Assembly: GCA_034044135.1 (NCBI GenBank)
Contig: CP139021.1
Coordinates: 568,501 to 632,500, forward strand
Source: Flammeovirgaceae bacterium SG7u.111
GTDB taxonomy: Bacteria > Bacteroidota > Bacteroidia > Cytophagales > Flammeovirgaceae
Length of the DNA: 64,000 nt
Direction of reading: 5' to 3'
The notes under the pieces are model-generated. The model searched no databases and was not told where the DNA came from. It saw nothing but the letters and a program-made list of their open reading frames with translations. Shown here one piece after another: positions 54,195 to 62,800 of this stretch. The number at the start of each line of letters is the position of its first letter. Positions within the stretch are counted from its first letter, which is position 1. The position numbers and the translations under genes are program-made.

Positions 54195-54773
54195 CTAACC
54201 TATGAACAAGGTTAAAAGAACACTCACTAATTTCGATAGTTGAATTTTCAGGTTTCTACGCCCATTTTGCAAAAAGCTTTTTACCTGTTTCAAACTAAAG
54301 CCCGTTTCGTCTACTATTTCTTGGTACGACTTTTCTTGGATATAGAATAACTCTACGCATTGCTTCTGCTCAGGACCAAGCTCATCGAGTGCAAGAGGTA
54401 GTTTCTTTAGCCATTTCGCCATATCGTCTTCATCATTAAGATGCGAAAAAGAGTCTGATTCCATATCGGCAACCAATTCTTTTTGGAAAAGATCGTTTTT
54501 TTGATCTACAGACTGCCTTTTGCGAAGCTCCATCAGGCAAAAATTTCGGGAGACTTGGAAGAGCCAAGCCTTGAAGTTATGTACCTCAAATTGCTTGAGG
54601 TCTTCCAGTAGCTTTTCGAAAATTCTCGTGACAGCATCTTCGCTTTCTTCCCTGTTTTTGAGGTATTTGAAGCAAGCGCCAAACACCAAGTGAGTGTAGC
54701 GAACATACAGTTCGCCCACATATTCCGCATTGTGGGTTTGCTTATAATGGGTTATCAATTCTAGGTCGCTCAA
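54195..54773 (-). CDS. RNA polymerase ECF-type sigma factor, TTG start
   Basis: 192 aa. Region 2 (YVRYTHLVFGACFKYLKNREESEDAVTRIFEKLLEDL, FKAWLFQVSRNFCLMELRKRQ) and region 4 (LDELGPEQKQCVELFYIQEKSYQEIVDETGFSLKQVKSFLQNGRRNLKIQL) are clear. The frame has no ATG before region 2; a TTG (54771-54773) gives MSDLELITHYKQ, a usual N-terminus, with AGAAGAA upstream as ribosome site and an in-frame stop two codons before it. A weak start may keep the level low. Transcribed leftward with the anti-sigma gene. Confidence 0.9.
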   Translation of the reverse strand: MSDLELITHYKQTHNAEYVGELYVRYTHLVFGACFKYLKNREESEDAVTRIFEKLLEDLKQFEVHNFKAWLFQVSRNFCLMELRKRQSVDQKNDLFQKELVADMESDSFSHLNDEDDMAKWLKKLPLALDELGPEQKQCVELFYIQEKSYQEIVDETGFSLKQVKSFLQNGRRNLKIQLSKLVSVLLTLFIG

Positions 54774-54912
54774 GTTCTTCTAAAGGCTTTTATGCAGATG
54801 GATTATCAAAACCAGATTGTTCTACTAATAAACCAATTTCTTAATGGAATAATGAAAAAATGATTTACTTTAGAATAGATATGGGCTTGTTGGTGAGGTT
54901 CTTGCACCAGCC

Positions 54913-54941
54913 CAAATATAATGCGAATGTACGTACAACAA
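54913..54941 (-). promoter_or_regulatory. Candidate promoter of the sigma/anti-sigma operon
   Basis: TATATTTG (54913-54920, minus) with TTG 18 nt upstream (54939-54941). The leader would be about 130 nt. Confidence 0.35.
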
Positions 54942-55049
54942 CTACCATCCGCATTTTTTTTAAACAACACTAACATTGTTTGCCCTATACCACAACGTTG
55001 GCCTATGAGTTTTAGGAAGGATAAACAAGAGTTCAATTAAATACTTAAC

Positions 55050-55607
55050 ATGATGAAAAATAGTTTATTAGCACTAGCATGCCTAGTATTAGTATCAATC
55101 AGCACCGAGTCCTTTTCTCAAGTAGGTAAGCGTTTTCCAGAAGTTTCAGGTTGGACTCTCGCCAACAAAACCATGGGCATTCCTTCGAGCACCCAAGGCA
55201 AGGTTACCTTGGTGGGTGTCGCCTATTCTAAAAAATCGGATCAATTGCTCAAAGGATGGTACGATCCTATTTATAAAAACTTCATCAACCCTACGCAAAT
55301 GGCGTTTTTCGGCGATGATCCATACGATGTGAATATCTACTTTGTAGCCTTGCTTAAAGGGATAACAAAAGCTGCTACTGGTTCGATTGTTCAAAAAATG
55401 GAGAACGGTATAGATAAGAAATATCATGAAAATATTTTGATGTACCAAGGGAAAATATCTTCCTACAAATCGGAATTAGGTTTAGGTAAAAAAGATGTTC
55501 CCTACTTTTTTGTGTTAGACAAAGCGGGGAAAGTCCTTTACAAAACGTCTGGGGCTTATTCGGCAAAAAAAATGTATGAAATCAAGTCTGCCATTGATCA
55601 ATTTTAG
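55050..55607 (+). CDS. Secreted thioredoxin-fold-like protein of unknown function
   Basis: 185 aa with a signal peptide (about 1-24, SLLALACLVLVSISTESFS). The rest is an alpha-beta domain: GKRFPEVSGWTLANKTMGIP, GKVTLVGVAYSKKSDQLLKGWYDPIY, VNIYFVALLKGI, VPYFFVLDKAGKVLYKTSGAYS. The order of strands resembles peroxiredoxin/ATP10-type thioredoxin folds, but no CxxC motif is present. Divergent from the sigma gene, with its own terminator. Confidence 0.7.
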   Translation: MMKNSLLALACLVLVSISTESFSQVGKRFPEVSGWTLANKTMGIPSSTQGKVTLVGVAYSKKSDQLLKGWYDPIYKNFINPTQMAFFGDDPYDVNIYFVALLKGITKAATGSIVQKMENGIDKKYHENILMYQGKISSYKSELGLGKKDVPYFFVLDKAGKVLYKTSGAYSAKKMYEIKSAIDQF

Positions 55608-55630
55608 TCATAAGTAAAGCGGTATATATG

Positions 55631-55662
55631 ATAAGCCCAGAAAATTCTGGGCTTATTTTTTG
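55631..55662 (+). terminator. Terminator of the secreted thioredoxin-fold gene
   Basis: ATAAGCCCAGA pairs with TCTGGGCTTAT (11 bp, 4-nt loop), then a T-run. Confidence 0.88.
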
Positions 55663-55824
55663 ATCAAAAGTTCCGATTTTTATGTTTTTGCAGCCTGTTT
55701 TGTTAAAAGGTTAAAAAAATATAAAAATATTTGTCATGCATATTAATTCGCTTGTCTTTTAATGCAGGGGAAAGACCCTACCAATATAGAAATCACTCTC
55801 TAGGTATATAAAAAATAGAATATT

Positions 55825-56004
55825 ATGATCGTATCTAATCACAACAAGCCAAAGGGTATTTATAGGCACATTAGTGAAAACAATGGCAACCGTTCTTATT
55901 TTAATAAATTCGAATCAGCTGTTAAGAACTATGAGATCATGGTTCATGAAGAAAGGCTAAGGCGCAACATGGCTTTCAAGTTCAAGTTTGAAAGTTTCAA
56001 TTAA
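55825..56004 (+). CDS. Small basic protein of unknown function (59 aa)
   Basis: 59 codons from ATG 55825 to TAA 56002-56004. The product starts MIVSNHNKPKGIYRHISENN, continues with SYFNKFESAVKNYEIMV and ends RRNMAFKFKFESFN; it is basic, soluble and has no signal peptide. A terminator with a 16-bp stem follows 40 bp after the stop, and an AT-rich untranslated region of about 160 bp precedes it. Codon use looks like its neighbours. No family recognised; the isolated small gene with a dedicated terminator argues for expression. Confidence 0.6.
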   Translation: MIVSNHNKPKGIYRHISENNGNRSYFNKFESAVKNYEIMVHEERLRRNMAFKFKFESFN

Positions 56005-56044
56005 TCTTCCCTAAAGGTTTTTATCCACCTATACTCAAGGTATT

Positions 56045-56087
56045 AATCGCCCTCAATTCTAAGTAAAGAATTGAGGGCGATTTTTTT
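56045..56087 (+). terminator. Terminator of the 59-aa gene
   Basis: AATCGCCCTCAATTCT pairs with AGAATTGAGGGCGATT (16 bp, 6-nt loop), followed by a T-run. Confidence 0.9.
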
Positions 56088-56284
56088 ATATCCCATTTCT
56101 CAGTTTTGATACTTGAAAGGTCTGTTAAATAGAAGATGCCTATAAGTAAAGCGATAATGCTTGCGAAGACTTGGGTAAGGGCAAACAGGAGATGGTAATA
56201 TTAAGGAGGGTTTGAAGCCATTGCTTTATTGTTCCAGAGGAGCAGGTTATATGCCGAGGATGTGGTAAACAGATCATTTAATAA
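56088..56284. other. Gene-free stretch between terminators
   Basis: About 200 bp with no coding frame above 20 codons and no clear structure. Confidence 0.3.
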
Positions 56285-56317
56285 AAAGGGTCTGTAGCTT
56301 GAAACTACAGACCCTTT
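56285..56317. terminator. Hairpin terminator, probably for leftward transcripts
   Basis: AAAGGGTCTGTAG pairs with CTACAGACCCTTT (13 bp, 7-nt loop). On the minus strand TTTTTAT follows, on the plus strand GTTTGG, so leftward termination is more likely. Confidence 0.65.
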
Positions 56318-56334
56318 GTTTGGAGTCAAGTAGC

Positions 56335-56451
56335 CTTAAAAGAAAAGAACTCGCCCCAATTTTGGAACGAGCTCTCTGATTTAACAATTAAACCAAATAA
56401 TCCTTAAAATATCCTACTTGAAGATTCAAATGATCTTACTCATCTAAATCA
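56335..56451 (-). ncRNA. Candidate small RNA (or leader of unknown use)
   Basis: No coding frame, but a -7-like TATATTTG (56458-56465, minus) lies upstream and a Rho-independent terminator ends it: CTCGTTCCAA against TTGGGGCGAG at 56350-56371, then TTCTTTTCTTTT. Two G-U pairs exist only in the minus-strand RNA (C-A mismatches on plus), which supports leftward transcription. Length would be about 115 nt. It could also be the terminator end of the ATE-like mRNA 3' region. Confidence 0.3.
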
Positions 56452-56733
56452 TCGATACAAATATATTTTTGTTTTTTGAACCTGCCTAATCTTTTGGATT
56501 AACCATCAGATATTATCGATAAACCTGTTGAATGCTAGGATGAAGATTTTTGATTTTTTCAAAAACAACCCAAACACGTTTAAAAGGCTAGTTTTTAGTG
56601 TTTTTTTATACTGGAATTGGATGGAGTTCTGTTCTTAGACAAAGTTACTTGCTGCTTCAGATTCCCATAACAAATTAGAGTTTGACCTCTCGTCTGTTGG
56701 TTGTTTGGCAAATATGGGACTGTTCTTGGTATT

Positions 56734-57405
56734 TTACAATTTATTTATGAAAAAATACCAATTGTTTTTCCAGTCGTAATATTGAGTTCCAGCGAAGCGC
56801 TTTTTATAGTCGTAAAAAGAAGGGGTGTCGTAGCAGTAGCCGTGGTAATAAAAAGGCTTACCTAGTTCAAGTGCATAGTCTATTTCTACTAGCATAGTGT
56901 AAATTCCAAGGCTATAAGTTGAGTAATTCAGATCGTACATTCCATAAATGCTTGAAATACTTCCTTTGCCAATATCGAAAAAGCTTTGGGCTATTAGTTT
57001 TTCGCCATCATAAACACGAACCTCTTTTGCCTCACAGGGTTTTGTAGCTGGTTCTTCCGAAAGAAAGTTATAAATACTGTTGGGTACGCTTTCTTTAAAC
57101 TTTGTTTTGTGTTGCTCAAAAAGCTGGATTGAATCAATATCAATTTGGATAGGGTTTATACTTGTCTGGAAGACTTTGTTCTTCGAACGTATTTTACGGA
57201 AGCTCTTAGAGTGGGAATAATGTGGCAAGCTAACCCTGAGAGGAAGGACTTTGCAAAGTTGATCGTCATAAACACTTAGGCTATATCTGAAAAAATAGCT
57301 TCCAAAATGCCGCCAGCCCAAGGCGAGTGATTTGTCAAGAGCCGCAGGGCTAATTGTATCCAGTTCCTTCTGATCGTTAATCCAAACTAGGTGGTGTGCT
57401 TCCAT
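56734..57405 (-). CDS. Arginyl/leucyl-tRNA protein transferase-like (ATE family, GNAT fold)
   Basis: 223 aa. N-terminal ALGWRHFGSYFFRYSLSV and C-terminal SISSIYGMYDLNYSTYSLGIYTMLVEIDYALELGKPFYYHGYCYDTPSFYDYKKRF match the C-terminal acyltransferase half of ATE1/Bpt-type enzymes (GMYDxxYSxxSLGIYTMLxEIxYA). It lacks the Cys-rich N-terminal domain of the typical ATE1 and Bpt. It may transfer an amino acid from tRNA to protein N-termini, or to another acceptor. A 206-bp MITE-like insertion begins 42 bp upstream of its start, near the expected promoter. Confidence 0.75.
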   Translation of the reverse strand: MEAHHLVWINDQKELDTISPAALDKSLALGWRHFGSYFFRYSLSVYDDQLCKVLPLRVSLPHYSHSKSFRKIRSKNKVFQTSINPIQIDIDSIQLFEQHKTKFKESVPNSIYNFLSEEPATKPCEAKEVRVYDGEKLIAQSFFDIGKGSISSIYGMYDLNYSTYSLGIYTMLVEIDYALELGKPFYYHGYCYDTPSFYDYKKRFAGTQYYDWKNNWYFFINKL

Positions 57406-57446
57406 GGTAACCTTACTTCACTTCTTATTGAATTGAAAGATAATAA

Positions 57447-57652
57447 GAGCATGTTTAAATTTTACCTGTTTCGCAGCAAACAACCACAGAAACGTCTGTC
57501 CGATTCAAGAACCTCATTTCAAAATGAAATTCTTCAATAGTGCTACTACCGAGTGTCGGCGCAGTTGAATTTTTTTTCTTCGTGAGAGCCTCAAAGCGGT
57601 CCGCCGCTGCGGTGATCGCTTTCACTTGAAAGCTTAAATTTTAAACATGCTC
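57447..57652. mobile_element. MITE-like element with GAGCATGTTTAAA inverted ends
   Basis: 206 bp bounded by perfect 13-bp terminal inverted repeats (GAGCATGTTTAAA, extended with one mismatch to 17 of 18) and flanked by direct repeats TAA (57444-57446 and 57653-57655). The inside has no transposase frame. The TAA duplication and GAG ends fit an IS5-family (TNA target) non-autonomous derivative. Only one copy is present here. Confidence 0.6.
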
Positions 57653-57655
57653 TAA

Positions 57656-57941
57656 GCTGAAAATATTTTGATAAACTTTCAAAAAAAATATCTGAAAAAT
57701 ATTTCAAATTCGACAGATAAGTTTTTCTTTGTCCTTCGTTTCATGCGAAAAAACAAACGGTTTTTTTTAAGTTGGAAGCTCCCTTTTTTAAGGTATCGCT
57801 GTCCAACTGTTTATTGCGAGCTATCCAGAATTGGAATATTGGATTGTGTGAGAAGGGCTGAGATAGATGCTTTGATAGTGCATTGTTTTATTCTCTTTAC
57901 TTATTATTTTCTTACTAATTTATTTTAATTCTTTATGAAAG
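57656..57941. other. 286-bp AT-rich region without a supported gene
   Basis: An 86-codon frame (57668-57928) is phenylalanine-rich with no plausible start context and looks spurious. Confidence 0.3.
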
Positions 57942-58235
57942 ATGGACAGTAAAAAAAGGATCATCGTAGATTACAAAACCTTGCCTCTTGATGTGCTTGA
58001 GGCAATTGCAGCCAAATATCCTGATGGGTATTCCGATAATGACATCATTCGGTTTAAAAATGCAAAAGGAGACGCTATTTCCGCCATTCGTTTGGAAACG
58101 GATGAAACCATTTATATGATAAAAGTAAGTGTTCAGCTAAGAACTATGATGGAAGAGTACGACTCAGACGACAGTGAAGAAGACGAAGAGGATGAATATG
58201 AAGAAGTAGAAGTAGAGGAAGAAATGGAATCATAG
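57942..58235 (+). CDS. Conserved small acidic protein of Bacteroidota (unknown function)
   Basis: 97 aa. KKRIIVDYKTLPLDVLEAIAAKYPDGYSDNDIIRFKNAKGDAISAIRLETDETIYMIKVSVQL is a pattern I recall in a conserved Bacteroidota family; it ends in an acidic tail of about 25 residues (EEYDSDDSEEDEEDEYEE). No signal peptide or membrane helix, so cytoplasmic. Function not known. A terminator lies 65 bp downstream, shared with the convergent gltD. Confidence 0.75.
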   Translation: MDSKKRIIVDYKTLPLDVLEAIAAKYPDGYSDNDIIRFKNAKGDAISAIRLETDETIYMIKVSVQLRTMMEEYDSDDSEEDEEDEYEEVEVEEEMES

Positions 58236-58299
58236 GTATTCCGGTTCTCATATTGAAGTTTTTGTTGTATTGAGCTATTTGCCTATGCAAAATGATACA

Positions 58300-58331
58300 A
58301 AAAACCGAGCTGTTGAAGGCTCGGTTTTTCT
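58300..58331. terminator. Bidirectional terminator between the acidic-protein gene and gltD
   Basis: AAAAACCGAGC pairs with GCTCGGTTTTT (11 bp, 8-nt loop), with T-rich runs on both sides. Confidence 0.88.
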
Positions 58332-58350
58332 CTTTATAAAGGAGTTGTTT

Positions 58351-59814
58351 TTATGCTTTAATAGCCTTTGATTCTGTTTCAAACAGCTTTGCCAAAATGC
58401 CCATAGCGGCTTCTCTTCCATCTAGTGCAGCGGTCACAACCAAGTCGGCACCTCTTACTCCATCGCCTCCGGCAAACACACCGTCTTGTGTGGTTTCTTG
58501 GTTGTCGCCAATTACTACTGCTCCCCACTCATTTGTTTCTATGCCATTGTCCGCCAAAAATTTCATTTTTTGGTTGTTGAAACCTAATGCCAAGATGATG
58601 ATGTCAGCATAAAGGATATATTCAGAGCCTTCTATCTCACGGATTTGGGCACGTCCACCTTTTTGCTCTACTAGCTCTGTTTTCACAAATTTCACCCCAA
58701 TCACGTTTCCTTCTTGATCGGCAACAATATTTTTTGGCGAGGTTTGGAAACTGAACTCGACACCTTCTTCTTTGGCTGATTTTACTTCCTTACGGCTACC
58801 AGGCATGTTTGCCTCATCCCTTCTGTACACACACTGAACTTTGCTAGCGCCTTCTCTTATGGAAGTCCTTACGCAGTCCATCGCGGTATCCCCACCACCA
58901 ATTACTATCACGTGTTTTCCTTTTACTTGGTAGCGGTGGTCGTAGTCAATATCCATCAATTTCTTTTGGATATTGGTAAGGAAAGGAACAGCCATATAAA
59001 CGTTATTGGCATTGTAGGTATCATCGTCTAGCATACGCCCTTCTGTTGCGCCCATGCCCAAGAATACAGCATCATGCTTTTTGCGAAGGTCTTCTAACTT
59101 CACATCCTCTCCAATTTTGGTGTTGAGGTAAAGCTCCATTCCTGCTTTTTTGAGAAGGTCAATCCTACGCTTAACAGACTCTTTTTCCAGTTTGAAACCA
59201 GGGATTCCGTATATAAGCAAGCCTCCTGCCTGATCAGCAGCTTCGTACATCACAGGTTTTACTCCTGCTCTTAGCAAGAACGTGGCACAGCTTATACCTG
59301 CAGGTCCTGAACCTACTATAGCGACTGTTTTGTCAGATGAGATGCCTGGATATTCGGGCACAAACCCTTTCTCGAAGCCTCTTTCTGAAATTGCTACCTC
59401 AATAGAGCCAATGGTGATGGCACCGTGGCTAGACATTGTACCAAATTCATTTTCATTGAGTGTACAAGCTCCTTCGCAAAGGCGATCGTGAGGGCAAATC
59501 CTTCCCAAAATCTCGGGAAAAGGAGAAGTCTCATTCGATATATCAAAAGCAAGTTTGAGGTCTTTTTCGGCAACAAACTTTAACCATTGAGGGATGTTGT
59601 TACTAAGAGGGCAACCAGTTGAGCTACAGTAAGGGTTGCCACACTGGACACACCTACTGGCTTGGGTCGCACTTTCCTCTTGGGTATACACAACACTGAT
59701 CTCCCCGAAGTTGGTTATACGTTCGTTTGACGGTTTGATTACAGGGTCAATTCTTTCTAATTTGGTAAATTCGTACATAGCAAAATGCTTAGATTTTTTA
59801 TTGCCTTTACCCAT
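58351..59814 (-). CDS. gltD: Glutamate synthase small (beta) subunit
   Basis: 487 aa. N-terminal Fe-S cysteines CVQCGNPYCSSTGC (Cys55, 58, 63, 68) and CPHDRLCEGAC (107, 113, 117), FAD site VAIVGSGPAGISCA (GSGPAG 168-173), NADPH site VIVIGGGDTAMDC (GGGDT 306-310) and a C-terminal GGDGVRGADLVVTAALDGREAA. It takes electrons from NADPH and passes them to GltB for glutamate formation from glutamine and 2-oxoglutarate. 43 bp after gltB, same operon. Confidence 0.97.
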   Translation of the reverse strand: MGKGNKKSKHFAMYEFTKLERIDPVIKPSNERITNFGEISVVYTQEESATQASRCVQCGNPYCSSTGCPLSNNIPQWLKFVAEKDLKLAFDISNETSPFPEILGRICPHDRLCEGACTLNENEFGTMSSHGAITIGSIEVAISERGFEKGFVPEYPGISSDKTVAIVGSGPAGISCATFLLRAGVKPVMYEAADQAGGLLIYGIPGFKLEKESVKRRIDLLKKAGMELYLNTKIGEDVKLEDLRKKHDAVFLGMGATEGRMLDDDTYNANNVYMAVPFLTNIQKKLMDIDYDHRYQVKGKHVIVIGGGDTAMDCVRTSIREGASKVQCVYRRDEANMPGSRKEVKSAKEEGVEFSFQTSPKNIVADQEGNVIGVKFVKTELVEQKGGRAQIREIEGSEYILYADIIILALGFNNQKMKFLADNGIETNEWGAVVIGDNQETTQDGVFAGGDGVRGADLVVTAALDGREAAMGILAKLFETESKAIKA

Positions 59815-59857
59815 TAAGGTACGGATAAAGGCAGGTTATTTCTTTAAAATCCCTATA

Positions 59858-62800
59858 TTAATTGCCTTCCATTGGGTTCAAAGGTGCTTTCATGTCCTTA
59901 GAAGTAACCATGTAGAAGTAGCGTAACTCTTCCCTAAAGTGTTCCAAAATGTATTTGGCAACTGGACTTTGGGTTCTGAAGTGGTAGCTTCTTAGGATCT
60001 TCTTGAGGTAATGACGGCCTTCATCTCCTTCATCGGTATCGATACGCTCAGCCTTGATCAGCTCTTGGTTCATTTTATCAATGAAGTTTTGTTTCTTATC
60101 GTAAACAAAGGCAACGCCGCCAGTCATACCAGCACCGAAGTTTGTACCCGTTTCACCTAAGATAACAACGGTACCGCCCGTCATGTATTCACAAGGGTGG
60201 TCACCAGTTTCTTCTACTACAGCCAGCGCGCCCGAGTTACGAACGGCAAACCTTTCACCGACTTTACCAGCTACAAAGAGCTTTCCACCTGTAGCACCGT
60301 AAAGACATGTGTTACCTGCCAAGCTATAGCGTTTGTCGATATTTTCTGGTGTGATGATGATATGACCGCCGCTCATGCCTTTTCCTACATAGTCATTGGC
60401 AGTTCCTTTGAGGTGGATGAGCAGCCCGTTGATCATGAATGCACCCAAAGACTGGCCAGCAGTTCCACTCAAGTTGATCGTCACGCTTTCTTTCGGCAAG
60501 CCTTTGTTGCCATAGTAGTCAGCAATAGTTCCGCTTATGCGAGCTGCAAAACTCCGGTTGGTGTTTTTTATTTTATAATGAACAACCGTTGGGAATTGAG
60601 GGTCTTTGATGGTAGGCAAAAGTTCTTGTAAGATTTTTTGCTCATACTCATTTGAATCGAAGGGTTCATTCCTTTCTGCAGTTCTTATGTTCTCGCCAGG
60701 AAGGTTGTCAAGAACCCTGTCGAAGTTGAATTTTTTGGCAAATTCGTCATTTACAACAGAAAGCAAGTCTGTGCGACCGATGATGTCATCCATTTTAGTA
60801 TAGCCAAGCTTAGCCAAAATTTCTCTTACTTCTTCAGCCATTGTCTGCAAGTAATTGATGATACCATCAACTGTACCACGGTAGTATGAGCGCAACATTT
60901 CGTCTTGCGTAGCAATACCAACACTGCATTTGTTGAGGTGACATACTCTCAATATTTTACATCCAATAGCTGATAGGAGTACTGTTCCGAAGGCAAATGA
61001 CTCTGCACCAAGCATTGCCGCTTTCACGATGTCAAGCCCGGTTTTAAGACCTCCATCAGTTTGAACTTCAACCATATTACGGAGGTGGTTTGCTTTGAGC
61101 GAGTTATGAGCTTCCGCTAAACCAAGTTCCCATGGGTTACCCGCAAACTTGATAGATCCAAGCTGTGCTGCACCTGTTCCGCCTTCTGCACCTGAGATAA
61201 TGATTTTATCAGCATATGCTTTAGCTACTCCTACCGCAATTGTTCCTACTCCTGCAGTTGAAACCAATTTCACACTCACTCTTGCTTGAGGGTTGATTTG
61301 TTTCAAGTCAAAAATCAACTGTGCCAAATCCTCAATAGAATAAATATCGTGGTGAGGAGGGGGTGAGATCAAGGTAACACCTGGGATGGTACATCTTAGC
61401 GAGGCAATTAACGGAGAAACTTTAGCTCCAGGAAGTTGACCTCCTTCGCCCGGTTTTGCACCTTGCGCTACTTTAATTTGTACTTCCTTAGCGCTCCTTA
61501 AATACTCTGGAGTAACTCCAAATCTACCTGAAGCGATTTGTTTTATCTTACTATTTTTGATAGTACCATACCGTTGTTTGTCTTCGCCACCTTCGCCTGA
61601 ATTTGAATAGCCGCCAATGGTGTTCATTGCTTCCGCTATGGCCTCGTGGGCTTCTTTGGAGATAGATCCCATACTCATGGCAGCCGAAGTGAACCTCCAA
61701 GTAATTTTATCTATAGGTTCTACTTTTGAAATATCAACAGGTTCACGGTCAGATTTGAATTCGAAGAAGTCCCTGATCATTTTAAGACCACGTCCGTTAA
61801 TCCTATCTCGAATAGCGTTATAATCATCTTGCTTACCTGTTTTGGCAAATTTGTAAACCGAGCGAGCTACGTCAGGAGAAAAATCGTGGTATTCTCCTTT
61901 GTCCATGTACTTATAAAAACTACCTACTTCAAGAGGGTATAGTTTTTTGATGAAATGGCGCTCGTAAGCTTTTTTATGGTATTTGTTTATTCTAAATTCA
62001 ATATCGTCGTAGGTAAGGCCGGGAATGAGCGCTTCCGAACCGTCGAAGCATTCCGCTACAATTTCCTCGCTTAAACCTATGGTGTCGAACAATGCCGAGT
62101 TGTGGTAACTCTCGATAGTTGCAATACCCATCTTCGACATGATTTTGAGCAATCCAGAGTTAATTGACTTCTGAACTTTAGAAAGAGCTCTTTTTGCTTC
62201 AAAGTTTTTGATCTCTCCTGTTTTATTGAGCCTATCTATTACAGAAGCATAAGTTAGGTAAGGATAGATTGAGATAGCTCCAAAACCAAGCATTACGGCA
62301 CAAGAGTGTGAGTCATAAACTTCACCTGTGATAGCGATGATGGAAACTTTGCTTCTGAGCCCTTTCTTAAGGAGTAAGTTATTGAGGTAACCTACAGCTA
62401 AAGGCATAGGGATTAGATAGTTATCTTTTGATAGAGACCTGTCATCAAGAAATACTACGTGAACCTCGTTATTTTTTACCGCATCTACCACGTTTTCTCC
62501 TAGTTTATAAAGAGAAGCTTTTAGGTCTTTTTTGAAATCGGTATAGAAAACTTTGTTTTTGTAAACGGGATCGTAAAGTGGGTTGCCTACGCTACCAAAT
62601 GCTCTCAGTACGTCCAATTTCTCTTTTGAAAGCAGCGGGTTCATCGTTTTGAGACGGTGAGCATTGTCTGGACCATCTTCCAAAACATTGTTTTTAGGAC
62701 CGTAATTCACACTAGTTGACATGACCATTTTCTCCCTAATTGGGTCAATAGGAGGGTTGGTGACCTGTGCAAATTTTTGCCTAAAGAATTCTGAGAAACT

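Noticed and set aside
57668-57928. 86-codon open frame between the MITE and the acidic-protein gene
   Set aside because: Phenylalanine- and lysine-rich translation typical of AT-rich non-coding sequence; no start context or terminator of its own.
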